64,000 nt of DNA from Chrysogorgia sp. JL179-B06 (lineage: Eukaryota > Cnidaria > Anthozoa > Scleralcyonacea > Chrysogorgiidae). The notes under the pieces were generated by a model. The model was not told the DNA's origin. It did not search any database and saw only the letters and a program-made list of their open reading frames with translations. The first letter of the stretch is position 1, and the number at the start of each line of letters is the position of its first letter. Made by a program: the position numbers and the translations under genes. Positions 1 to 9,086 of the stretch are shown here, piece after piece. The stretch spans positions 1,163,501 to 1,227,500 of the forward strand of contig JAYKKM010000351.1 in NCBI GenBank assembly GCA_035772405.1. Reading direction: 5' to 3'.

Positions 1-356
1 ATAAGCCACATTCTATCCATTAGTCCATTACTCTGTATTCTGTGGTTTGTAGCCTTGTTCATGCAATAGCAGTTTGTCGAGATGACGTCAGTACCCATGT
101 TTGTCCACATTTACCCATAATTGTTGCGGCCATAACAAAAGAAAATAACCACTGATTTGCAATCATTTGTCAGTCCAATTTGGTTTGTCCGTATTTTGAG
201 CTAGTAATAGCAACCGCTTAAAGGGCTATTGCTTCCTTCGTGTATTAATATATTTTATTATACATTCAAACTTCATTCTCGTTTCTTATTGGTCAACATA
301 CTCCAGTGAATTCTCAATGTCCGGCAGGTGTGACGTCATTTCCGTCGAATAATATA

Positions 357-499
357 CAATTATTGGACGAGGTTGAGCAAAATATCGTGATTTATCAGTG
401 GCGAGCTGATCAATTATTTGCCGAACGCAGAGGCAAATAATTGATCTGCGAGCCACTGATAAATCACGATATTTTGCGATAGCCGAGTTCAATAATTGT
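357..499. repeat. Palindromic foldback repeat
   Basis: The two halves are near reverse complements: the arm beginning GCAAAATATCGTGATTTATC at about 377 returns as its complement ending at about 478, with weaker pairing out to 357/499. The centre lies near 428. It codes for nothing recognisable and is one of several foldback units in the host flanks. Confidence 0.75.
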
Positions 500-1448
500 T
501 TTATCATTCACCGTCGCAAGTTTAACTTTAGACGTCAATAGCTCAGCTTCACTCAATCCTTTTTCTTGTAAATACCCTCGAAATAGGTTTAAAGCAACTT
601 TGGTTGCCTTTTTTGTGTTTTCGGCGTCCTTTTCCTCAAGTAAAGACGACAAATCGCTTTTTCAATTCAAGCTGACGAATCATTTTCCATATGCGCATGC
701 ATAAAGTATTTGCACCAGTTATTTGCAGCTGAATCGATATTTGCACGCAGTTATTTGCAGGTAAATCAACCAATCAAAACAGTAGAAATATTAAAGTGAA
801 TGATAATGTGACTTATTGCATGGAGGTGTCCAAAAAAAAAAAATTGAACCCTGATGACGTCGATAGGACAAAGAGCGCGAAAATTACAAAATCAAAAATG
901 GGTTGTAGTAGATTACTACCAAATTGTCACTTTGTTTGTGTATTTTTATTAAGACTATTTTGAACAATGTATAATAAAACAATTATTGCATTCGGCTTGG
1001 GGAAAACTAAATTCTCCCAAGGTGGCCTTTCCATATTTGGAGTTGTTTTACCAGTTTTGACAGGCTGACAGAAGCCGGTCGTTTTAAAAACCTTTCGAAG
1101 TTGGATCAGAGTAAGGCAAAAAAGACCACTGGATTTTAGCTCAAAGGAAATATTTTAATACTGTACATGGGAAAACCTGAGGGAAAAGGATAACTAATGA
1201 ATTCTGGGTGAGTAAACGACAGTTGTTCTTTTCAAAAGATGAGTTCTATAAGCGTTTTTATTTCGGTCAGTCATGTAGTGACAATGTTTCGTGTGTTTAG
1301 TCGTTGAATTTCCTTTAATTTATAAAGATTTTCTGAGGGTGTTACTGTTATAAAATGGGTAGTATGTTTTCCAGGTCATTTGTTTAGTATTCAGTTCATA
1401 ATCATTATTCGCCAGTTTCTTATAGCCATTGTGTCGCGGTAATATTTA
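500..1448. other. Host intergenic DNA, no gene recognised
   Basis: AT-rich sequence with only short chance reading frames. I see no exon structure, RNA gene or clear mobile element in this stretch. Confidence 0.5.
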
Positions 1449-1708
1449 TAATAATAATAATAATAAAGACGTATTAGGAGCATTATACAATAGTCTCAAT
1501 GCTCTTACAACAATATATTCTTAATGTTACTTATAAAACTAATTACAGTTTCATTATATAAGATAAAGCCTATATAGCCTATACATTATATAAGATAAAG
1601 CCTATACATTATATAAGATAAAGCCTGGCAACCTTTACAGATTAAAGATTTAGACATATATTACATTATTAACACTATGAACACAAATTATCAATTTTAA
1701 AAAAGAAA
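1449..1708 (-). mobile_element. 5'-truncated LINE, 3' end only
   Basis: The ATA microsatellite tail followed by AAGACGTATTAGGAGCATTA and the rest of the 3' untranslated region match the 3' ends of the LINE copies at 41998-43372 and 56336-57038. Only the non-coding 3' end is left here, as expected from a 5'-truncated insertion. A short internal stretch (AAGATAAAGCCTATA-like) is triplicated. The orientation is minus because the tail lies at the low-coordinate end. Confidence 0.75.
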
Positions 1709-1709
1709 A

Positions 1710-2500
1710 GATTCGTTGCGATACGTAATAAGGTTTCCTCAGTATGTCGAACCCCGCGAAGAATCAACCAAACAAAAAGGATAACGTTGATTGTTCGGAG
1801 AAAAATCATGGCGCGTGTGTCTACATGCAGTTCGATGAGTTTTATTCCAAGTTAATTACCAGTTAATTACTGCACGCACGCGCACAGATCAAATTGAAGC
1901 ACACGCACGGTCGTCAGCATACGTAGCGTGTTTCGTTTGCTTGCGTGTGAAGACCAACCGTTTTTGCGCGAGCTTGAAAAACAAACGTTAAAAATCTCTG
2001 TATAGACAATCCGGTATTTCACTAAATATTATTTAGATTTTTTACACCAAAAAAATCATGTTTTTTTAGTTTTTTAAAAAATTGGATCCACAGAATTTTT
2101 TATTTATTTGCCTATTCATTAATTAAACTAAAAGAAATGTTTAAATGCAAAAAAAATCGGGGGTCACCGATTCGTTTGCGAAATAAATTAGATTAAACGT
2201 TCATTTTCGGCCATTTTGAAACGTCCCTCTTGTCATAGCAACAGATGAAACACTTTAGCCATTAATAGTATTTGATGCCCTGAAAGTTATTCTATGCATA
2301 GCTTTAGTTTCAATCGTTTCCGAAATATCCATGGGCACTTTTCGAGATTGAAATTTGCATTTTTGCCACCTTTCCAGAAACAGTAGGGAGCCACCTTAAA
2401 GTTAGCGAAATTTGGCCGTAATCTTCCTCTTATTTCTAAATACTCATTAAATATTGATTTGTTTTGAATTTTCATCATGAATTATTAATGAGTTTGTGAA
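1710..2500. other. Host intergenic DNA, no gene recognised
   Basis: No convincing coding frame or RNA gene is visible. The sequence is AT-rich with short homopolymer tracts. Confidence 0.45.
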
Positions 2501-2504
2501 GTAA

Positions 2505-2649
2505 TATATGAACAACGAGTTTGAGTGTTTCATCAGGGGATCCAAACACGAGAAAATATTATGAAAACACGAGCGCGAAGCGCGAGTGTTTTTATTGTTT
2601 TCGAGTGTTTGGATCCCCTGATGAAACACGATAAACGAGTTGTTTATAT
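2505..2649. repeat. Palindromic foldback repeat with GCGCGAAGCGCGAG core
   Basis: Arms carrying GTGTTTCATCAGGGGATCC pair with each other, and pairing extends outward through AACAACGAGTT. The loop region contains a second hairpin, ACACGAGCGCGAAGCGCGAGTGT. The same architecture recurs at 54222-54395 and 57780-57900, so this is a dispersed family. Confidence 0.75.
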
Positions 2650-3109
2650 GGCTTCTCAATCACGCATTTGAGAACAAACCCTCATGGGACTGAACTCACG
2701 AGGGTGTGTAAAATTTATTCAGAATATTAACAGACTCTGTTCAGTTGAGGATGAGCGAAGACGGAGGCAGGTCGTTTCGTTCTCCAAAAAATGAATTATT
2801 AATTAAGATCTCAGCAATTAGATCAAAACCGGGTTTGATCTAATAACTGTGGTGGTATATGATTTTTACGTGTTTTACTCGAGTATCCAGCCTCAGTCAT
2901 GTGATAAAATCAAGTGATTTCATTGGCTAATTGGCTCATGAATTATTAATGAGTTTGAGAAATATTAATAAACTTTAATAAAATGCACAGCTTCAGGCCC
3001 CGCTCAACACGAATCGCAGTTCGAATGGCAGCCCTTTTGAAGTTTGTAGCGTTTCCAGACCATGTATTTCATTGACTATGGTTTCAGAATGGGCGATAAC
3101 CAATTGATC

Positions 3110-4112
3110 CTGTTTCAACATTATTTTGTGTTTCAACGTTATTTTGTGTTTCAACATTTTTTTGTGTTTCCTCATTATTTTGTGTTTCTTCATAATATTT
3201 TATTTCCTCATTATTTTTTATTTCCTCATTATTTTGTGTTTCCTCATTATTTTGTGTTTCCTCATTATTTTGTGTTTCCTCATTATTTTGTGTTTCCTCA
3301 TTTTGTTTCAACATTATTTTGTGTTTCAACATTATTTTGTGTTTCAACATTATTTTGTGTTTCAACATTATTTTGTGTTTCAACGTTATTTTGTGTTTCA
3401 ACATTTTTTTGTGTTTCCTCATTATTTTGTGTTTCTTCATTATTTTTTTATTTCCTCATTATTTTTTATTTCCTCATTATTTTGTGTTTCCTCATTATTT
3501 TGTGTTTCCTCGTTATTTTGTGTTTCCTCATTTTGTTTTCAACATTATTTTGTGTTTCAACATTATTTTGTGTTTCAACATTATTTTGTGTTTCAACATT
3601 ATTTTGTGTTTCAACATTTTTTTGTGTTTCCTCATTATTTTGTGTTTCTTCATTATTTTTTTATTTCCTCATTATTTTTTATTTCCTCATTATTTTGTGT
3701 TTCCTCATTAATTTGTGATTCCTCGTTTTGTTTTCAACATTATTTGATGTTTCCTCATTATTTTGTGTTTCAACATTATTTTGTGTTTCCTCATTATTTT
3801 GTGTTTCAACATTATTTTGTGTTTCAACATTTTTTTGTGTTTCCTCATTATTTTGTGTTTCTTCATTATTTTTTTATTTCCTCATTATTTTTTATTTCCT
3901 CATTATTTTGTGTTTCCTCATTAATTTGTGTTTCCTCGTTTTGTTTTCAACATTATTTGATGTTTCCTCATTATTTTGTGTTTCAACATTATTTTGTGTT
4001 TCAACATTATTTTGTGTTTCCTCATTATTTTGTGTTTCCTCATTATTTTGTGTTTCCTCATTATTTTGTGTTTCAACATTATTTTGTGTTTCAACATTAT
4101 TTTTTGTGTTTT
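3110..4112. repeat. 18-bp minisatellite (TTTCCTCATTATTTTGTG / TTTCAACATTATTTTGTG)
   Basis: About one kilobase of tandem 18-bp units of two main variants is arranged in higher-order blocks. Because 18 is a multiple of 3 all frames stay open and give long Phe/Ile/Leu-rich reading frames; these are by-products, not genes. The array ends about 350 bp outside the provirus. Confidence 0.9.
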
Positions 4113-4250
4113 TGTCTATGGCAATGAACTACAATCCTTAGGGATACGTCTCCACTACCAGGCGGCATACAAGCTCGAATTTCTTAATTCTTTGCAATCG
4201 CCCCTTGCAAATATTCATTATTATATAATAAACAGTGTTTTATTGAAAAA

Positions 4251-4375
4251 TACATGGATGCTTGGAAACATGAAATTTATTTCTCGTGTTGACCAGGCTA
4301 TCTCGCTCGTTTGCTGCGCTCACTCGTTCGATATCCTGGTCAACACTCGAAATAAATTTCATATTTCCGCACATC
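4251..4375. repeat. Palindromic foldback repeat
   Basis: The left arm (GAAATTTATTTCTCGTGTTG at about 4270) is complemented by the right arm ending near 4364, with an imperfect GC-rich core (CTCGCTCGTTTGCTGCGCTC). It lies immediately left of the provirus. Confidence 0.7.
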
Positions 4376-4456
4376 CTTGTATTATCCTCTATTTATTGAA
4401 TGGGATCCTGGAGAGGGGGAATGAGTGAACAAGAAAATGTTGTAAAAAAAACGGTT

Positions 4457-4462
4457 GGTGTT
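4457..4462 (+). other. Left target site duplication, GGTGTT
   Basis: The hexamer GGTGTT directly precedes the terminal AGTAGTAATA of the left inverted repeat and is repeated exactly after the right terminus at 36343-36348. A 6-bp duplication is the known signature of Polinton/Maverick integration by their retroviral-type integrase. Confidence 0.9.
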
Positions 4463-5540
4463 AGTAGTAATATATATATATATATATATATCAATGTGTT
4501 TGGGATTGGAACCGAGCTCTAAGCCAATCAGAATCAAGAATGATTTGAATGGACCAATCAGAGCACAGCACAATCCCAAATTTCCAGGGGGGTTGAAACA
4601 TTTTAAGGTGTGGTCACCCTGTATAGAACGACCAGTGATCAAATCAGGGGGGATATGCAGCTGGTCGTATACAAGAGGTTTTTTGTATTAAAATTAGTCA
4701 AAAAGTGGTCGCGGTCAAGAGTATATATATCACTTTGCTCGTGTTGTTGTACGACCAGTTTTTTGATAATCCTGAGTTGAACGACCAGAGTTTGAAGGTC
4801 ATTCAAGGTGAATAGTGTTAAGCAAGTACTGACGTCATTTGCTATACGGGGTTGAAAGCAGTGACGAACAAGGAACAGGATGTTTAAGTCGTAGAATTTA
4901 GTGTTCTGACCAACGGATGGTCAGTGGGGAATAGTTCACCGAGAAACCAAACATGTCTAAGGTGAAACAGTGTGGAGAACGAGAGACGCGGAATATATCC
5001 AGAACTATGAATAGTTCTGGGTATATTCCGCGTCTCTCTTTCTCCACACTGTTTCACCTTAGACATGTTTGGTTTCTGGGTAAACTATTCCCCACTGATC
5101 ATCAATTAATCGGAACACGAAATGCTACGACTAAACTTCCTGTTCCTTGTTCATCATTGCTTTCAACTCCATATAGCATCCGTGCCAGCACTTAGACAAA
5201 GCATCATTCACACTGTGATATATATACTGACACACACCACGTTTTGAAAAAAAATACAAAAAATTCTATTATACATAACCATCATACCTCACCCGATGTG
5301 ATGTTATACTTACGTGCACGTGCCATCCAAAAACACCATATTTTTATTTGAAGACTTGTAATGATATTTGAAAATAAAAATAAACAGTTTTGAACTGTCT
5401 TATTTTTATTTGGAAGAGTAGTCATGTTTATTGAAATAAAAATAAGCATTTTGAATTAAGCATATAAATTTCCGCCATGGAGCTCTTACCTCGACGCCAT
5501 CTTATGGCCGAATGACTGATATTCCCTAGTTACTGTATAT
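4463..5540 (+). repeat. Left terminal inverted repeat
   Basis: It is the reverse complement of 35755-36342. The outer ~210 bp after the (TA)n stretch appears identical between the two ends, whereas the inner part is diverged and shares blocks such as CCATCATACCTCACCC and GGAGCTCTTACCTCGACG. This copy is about 490 bp longer than the right one, mainly because of the palindrome at 4841-5177. CGACCA/TGGTCG motifs recur through the repeat. Confidence 0.9.
4841..5177. repeat. 337-bp near-perfect palindrome inside the left TIR
   Basis: The sequence from GCTATACGGGG to CCATATAGC folds back on itself around a centre at about 5009 (AGAACTATGAATAGTTCT). The arms share long identical blocks around AAACCAAACATGTCTAAGG and GAGACGCGGAATATA. 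It has no counterpart in the right TIR, so it was inserted on one side only. It could be a nested foldback MITE or a replication-related hairpin; the one-sided presence favours an insertion. Confidence 0.85.
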
Positions 5541-6111
5541 TTAAAAAGGATCTCAAAATATTTTAAGAGGAATATCTCATAAAAATTATTTGGATGTTTC
5601 TTCCAAAAAAGTTTGAGGGTTATAGTTTTGAAAAAACCTCAAAATAATTTTAGATGAAATATTATCCATTAAAAATATTAGTGTAAAAAGTTTTAAAACC
5701 GTAAAAGTGTTTTATTAAATTTGGAGAAATACCTCAAATAAATTTTAAGAGATTTGTTTAGTATATAAGCAGATGTTGTTTCATATTTTATCAGTTGTGT
5801 GTGTTTTGCTCGCTTGTAAGTTGTGCTTCGGTACAAGACTCTGACATCTTCCGATGTTCTGTTTTTTATTAAACTGCATCGGTGCGCGAATTGCCCGTAG
5901 TCGAATTTGCGATTCGAATGAGATTGACACAGGTCCATAGCGACAATCTGGTCATCCCTTGTTCAATGAATTGCTTATTTTACGCAAGGGTTGTTCGTTA
6001 GCATATGATGAAAGAGTTAGCTATAGTAAAAACACACACACGATGTAGAAGTTGGATGAATTATTTTTAAAAATATAACGAATTTAATAGACAAAAATAA
6101 AAAAACACACA
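5541..6111. other. Provirus intergenic region, no gene supported
   Basis: AT-rich DNA between the left TIR and the first coding frame. One 81-codon minus-strand frame exists (5693-5938), but it has no recognisable features and reads through promoter-like AT tracts. Confidence 0.4.
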
Positions 6112-6555
6112 TCAAATACGTTCTACAACTAAAGTGTTGGTCGACTCATAAAAAATAAAGTTTTCTCCCTTACAGTCCGTATACCCCCATATTTTTGGGG
6201 ATGTGGAGGCTTCTGCTTCAGGTGGCGATGGGGAGATGGGTCTGAAATTATATTCAGAGTCTGGTTGGACTCTGAACGCCATTTCTTGCTCTTGCTCTTC
6301 CTCCTCCTCGCTTTCTTCATCGCCGTAAAGGGGTATCGGCGATACATCCGTTATTATTTCTTCAGGTATCGGAGGCGGAGGAGTCGACACGTCGGTGGTT
6401 TATTTCTAAGAAAATAAATAACATAATAAATATACGACATTTTTACACACAGCAATCAGTTTAGTAGTGCTACTTACATAATTTAGGTAATATTCCTTCG
6501 GCGGTTCATAGTCGTCGAAGGAGAACTTCATTGGTGTTTCATGAGTGTTTTCCAT
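6112..6555 (-). CDS. Acidic proline-rich protein, possibly two exons, frame doubtful
   Basis: Function not recognised. A TATA-like motif near 6630 and two CCAAT boxes precede an ATG at 6555, which opens 26 codons ending at a good splice donor (GTAAGT). A matching acceptor (TTATTTTCTTAG) lies about 75 bp on. The downstream frame, 6112 to about 6390, encodes a proline-rich segment, a Glu-rich run and a tail ending in VVERI, and has no ATG at its head. Joining the two exactly at the consensus sites meets an in-frame TAA two codons into exon 2. Either the junction is mutated or these are two separate small frames. The position next to the TIR and the acidic composition suggest an early regulatory protein; that is inference. 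Confidence 0.35.
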
Positions 6556-6621
6556 TTTATTTTTCTTTGAAATCTTCTACGAGTCGGGCTTTGAGTTTGA
6601 ATTTAATTGGCCGTGCCTCTT

Positions 6622-6725
6622 ATTTTTATAATCACGCATTGCGAACTATTACAATGGTTTTGGGCTTTGACCAATCAGAGTTTCTATAATCAAACCTCCC
6701 CCGTATCTATCCAATCAGAGTTCGT
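6622..6725 (-). promoter_or_regulatory. Early-type promoter: two CCAAT boxes and a TATA motif
   Basis: Read on the minus strand, two TCTGATTGG (CCAAT) boxes at about 6671-6720 are followed by ATTATAAAAAT near 6630, some 75 bp before the ATG at 6555. The same CCAAT-then-TATA layout precedes the genes at 9087 and 12315. Confidence 0.5.
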
Positions 6726-6739
6726 TCATTAAAGCCTTC

Positions 6740-6985
6740 ATGTCAAAACAAGTGAATTATTATAGGGTAGGGAACAATACGTGTTGTTAAACGATTAAGG
6801 ATGCGTATATATAATAAGCGTCGTGTTCTATGACCGCCCTTTATGTCAAAACAGTTTGATAAATGATATGGCTAGGAACAATGAAGCTTAGGGATTCACA
6901 TATATAATAAGCGTTTTGTTCTGATTCCTCCCCTATGTCAAAACAGTTTGATAAATGATATGGCTAGGGACAATGAATTTACTTG
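6740..6985 (+). repeat. Three imperfect ~95-bp direct repeats in the promoter region
   Basis: TGTCAAAACA starts three successive units at 6741, 6844 and 6936. Each is followed by a TAGGGAACAATG-like block, and the first two also contain TATATAATAAGCG. The spacing is about 92-103 bp. The units lie between two transcription units and resemble enhancer or promoter repeats. Confidence 0.7.
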
Positions 6986-7310
6986 TTGGGATTAGCGACC
7001 ATTTTGTTTGTTTACTTTGGGTAGCTACGTTTTTTAATGAATTCTAACCTTAATTACTTGTAGGGATTAGCGGGCATTTTGAAGGGATTAGTTCCTGTGA
7101 AATATATATTTCCCGTGTTTAAATACGTCTATTTCTAGATATTTAAGCATTTTTACACTTATTTAAGCATATTTTTATGCTTTTTTGATACTTTATTTTA
7201 CACTTTTCACACAATTTAGTATATATTTTAAGATACCCGTTAGCTCGATATCGAGGAGCGTGTTAATTAATTCACACATGTCAAAATAGATGATAATGGT
7301 TTTTTAATTT
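6986..7310. other. Provirus intergenic region, no gene seen
   Basis: It contains two copies of a TAGGGATTAGCG-type block followed by AT-rich DNA up to the stop of the next minus-strand gene. No coding frame is supported. Confidence 0.4.
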
Positions 7311-7940
7311 TTAACGTAATACTTCTGGATTGTTACAACACATCGTCTGCGAGTTTACAAAGAAGATATGCTTCCCAACGAGAACTTCTTGATTTTCCTG
7401 GCGATGAATCACAGCAATAATAATTCCAGCTTCGACTCCCATTCGGGTATTAAGAACAGAGGTAAGATTAATATCTTTGAGTATTATCCCGCGACGTTCA
7501 TCGAGCCAAGTTTTATCTCGGTCATTTAACCAATTGTTATTTTGGGGCATGAAGTCGACCACGTAAAAATCAGAGTCTCGACACATTGTATATAAAAATT
7601 CAGAGCTGTATAACTTCACGTTATCAAGTTTAATTTCGTTTATATCTATGCTTGTTGCCATCGTATCTAATACTAAAATGTTTTTGGAGATAGGTTCGTC
7701 GATTGCTATATGCACAAACTTGCCGATCAAATGTGTAAAATCGTCCGTTGAGTAGGATATATATATATATTTCTCATTCCATAACAATAGCATCTTATAG
7801 ATTATTCTATCAGCACGTGCGGCGTTGGGTAACATAGCCACTTTATGACATTCAACCACTTGATATTCAATATGTGAAAAATACTTTGCTAAATCGATCA
7901 GTATTACTAACAGAGGATTTGCTTTAGTACCCACATTCAT
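7311..7940 (-). CDS. Unknown protein, 'FLYxxCRDS' family, copy 1
   Basis: Intact 209-residue frame starting at the ATG at 7938-7940. Function not recognised. It belongs to a family internal to this provirus: the gene at 30822-31478 shares LVGK/LIGKxVxI, an EP turn, then YSxxFLYxxCRDSxF, an LKD/IKD-N-x-x-S-x-LN stretch and a C-terminal CCNN or CNN. A truncated relative lies at 33085-33453 and a broken tandem duplicate at 8100-8785. No signal peptide or membrane segment is evident. Retention of several copies at both ends of the element suggests an accessory, host-facing role; that is inference. Confidence 0.7.
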   Translation of the reverse strand: MNVGTKANPLLVILIDLAKYFSHIEYQVVECHKVAMLPNAARADRIIYKMLLLWNEKYIYISYSTDDFTHLIGKFVHIAIDEPISKNILVLDTMATSIDINEIKLDNVKLYSSEFLYTMCRDSDFYVVDFMPQNNNWLNDRDKTWLDERRGIILKDINLTSVLNTRMGVEAGIIIAVIHRQENQEVLVGKHIFFVNSQTMCCNNPEVLR

Positions 7941-8093
7941 TTTGAAAGTGTTCTAATAAAAATATAACTTCTAACATGTGTTTATATATCTTTCCCTGCA
8001 ACGTTTTTTAACCGATAAATATTTTGGAGGCAATATGTACCGCATTAAGTCAACAAAAAGATTAAAGAGATTTACATGTATAATCGTCGGAGC
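7941..8093 (-). repeat. Duplicated upstream region, copy 1
   Basis: The segment including GCATTAAGTCAACAAAAAGA and TTTACATGTATAATCGTCGG is repeated at 8786-8938. Each copy sits directly upstream of a copy of the same gene, so promoter and gene were duplicated together as a unit of about 850 bp. Confidence 0.8.
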
Positions 8094-8099
8094 GCGCGA

Positions 8100-8250
8100 C
8101 GGTCATCTAACCAAGTTTTATCCCGGGCATTTAACCAATTGTTATTTTGCGACATAAAATATAAAAATTCAGAGCTGTATAACTTCACGTTATTAAGTTT
8201 AATTTCGTTTATATCTATACTCGTTGCCATCGTGTCTAATAATTAATGTT
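8100..8250 (-). pseudogene. Remnant of the C-terminal half of the duplicated CRDS-family gene
   Basis: On the minus strand this reads as a close match to residues ~90-150 of the gene at 7311-7940 (LDTMATSIDINEIKL, then a WLN-RDKTWLD block), but a stretch containing the Cys-Arg-Asp-Ser motif is deleted. It is separated from its own N-terminal half (8522-8785) by an inserted coding block. Confidence 0.75.
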
Positions 8251-8282
8251 TTTGGCTAGAGATGTCTATGTATACAAAGGGA

Positions 8283-8525
8283 TTAGTCTTTTACGATAAA
8301 TATATTTTGGTTGGTAAGATATATATTTTTACCAATCTTAGTGTGTTCGGATGAACCGAATTCGATTTTAAAATAATTGTTATGTGCATCGTTAAAGAAA
8401 AGTTCATACATCTGTATCGGTTCGCCAGCAGGTTTTGGTATTGGTCTTGATCCAATTAACTGTAGATTTCGTTCACGAGATAGAGCCTTCATAGATATTA
8501 TATCTATAAATGTTGCTTGATTCAT
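8283..8525 (-). CDS. Small unknown ORF inserted in the duplicated gene
   Basis: An 80-residue frame whose ATG overlaps the stop codon of the upstream truncated gene (ATGA at 8522-8525), which suggests coupled or readthrough expression. The sequence has no counterpart in copy 1 of the duplication, so the block was inserted between the two halves of the duplicated gene. Function not recognised. Composition is ordinary for the element and no domain is evident. Confidence 0.5.
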   Translation of the reverse strand: MNQATFIDIISMKALSRERNLQLIGSRPIPKPAGEPIQMYELFFNDAHNNYFKIEFGSSEHTKIGKNIYLTNQNIFIVKD

Positions 8526-8785
8526 GGTTGATACGGCGGAGGTTCCTCGATTGCTACATGTACAAACTGTCCGATCAAATGTGTAAAATCGTCCGATGAG
8601 TAGGTATATATATATTTCTCATCCCATAACAATAGCAACTTATATATTATTCTATCGGCACGTGCATTGTTGGGTAACATTTCCACTTTACGACATTCAA
8701 TCACGTGATATTCATTGTGTGAAAAATACTTTGCTAAATCGGTTAGTATTACCAACAGTGGATTTTCTTTAGTACCAGCTATCAT
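8522..8785 (-). pseudogene. Truncated N-terminal duplicate of the CRDS-family gene
   Basis: The first ~83 of 87 residues align closely with the N-terminus of the gene at 7311-7940 (ENPLLVILTDLAKYFSH, then NARADRIIYKLLLLW). The frame then ends in a short unrelated tail. It could still yield a short protein, but compared with copy 1 it lacks the C-terminal two thirds. It is followed with a 4-nt overlap by the inserted ORF. Confidence 0.75.
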
Positions 8786-8938
8786 TTTGAAAGTGTTTTA
8801 ATAAAATATGACTTCTAACGTGTGTTTATATATCTTCCCTAGCAACGTTTTATCCGATAAATATTTTTGGGGAATGTGTACTTGCATTAAGTCAACAAAA
8901 AGATTAAAAAAGATTTACATGTATAATCGTCGGAGCGC
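8786..8938 (-). repeat. Duplicated upstream region, copy 2
   Basis: Direct repeat of 7941-8093, with small differences. It lies upstream of the truncated duplicate gene and closes the ~850-bp tandem duplication. Confidence 0.8.
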
Positions 8939-9007
8939 GTCTTATAATATTGATTTTATCATTCGACCAATGAGAATACTACGATATTTTATTAGGGAAT
9001 TAAGGTC

Positions 9008-9050
9008 AACCAATCAGGATACCCCATTTTTTTTAACGTGTTTTTTATAA
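9008..9050 (+). promoter_or_regulatory. CCAAT and TATA promoter of the H3-mimic gene
   Basis: CCAATCAGG at about 9010 is followed by TTTTTTATAAGCG at 9041-9053, about 40 bp before the ATG pair at 9084/9087. A second CCAAT (ACCAATGAG) lies at about 8965. Confidence 0.5.
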
Positions 9051-9086
9051 GCGTTTGTTCCTATTTTTTTTAGTCACAATATCATG

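Noticed and set aside
3062..4141. Several long overlapping Phe/Leu-rich open frames
   Set aside because: They are products of an 18-bp minisatellite whose period keeps all frames open; no start context or non-repetitive sequence supports a gene.
4382..4691. Open frames on both strands mirrored at 36115-36424
   Set aside because: They lie wholly in the terminal inverted repeats and appear twice only because the TIR is duplicated.
4884..5195. Two nearly identical short frames on opposite strands
   Set aside because: They are the two arms of the palindrome at 4841-5177.
5693..5938. 81-codon minus-strand frame next to the TIR
   Set aside because: No promoter, family or composition signal; it reads through AT-rich non-coding sequence.
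8808..9050. 80-codon plus-strand frame
   Set aside because: It covers the duplicated promoter segment and the CCAAT/TATA region of the H3-mimic gene.
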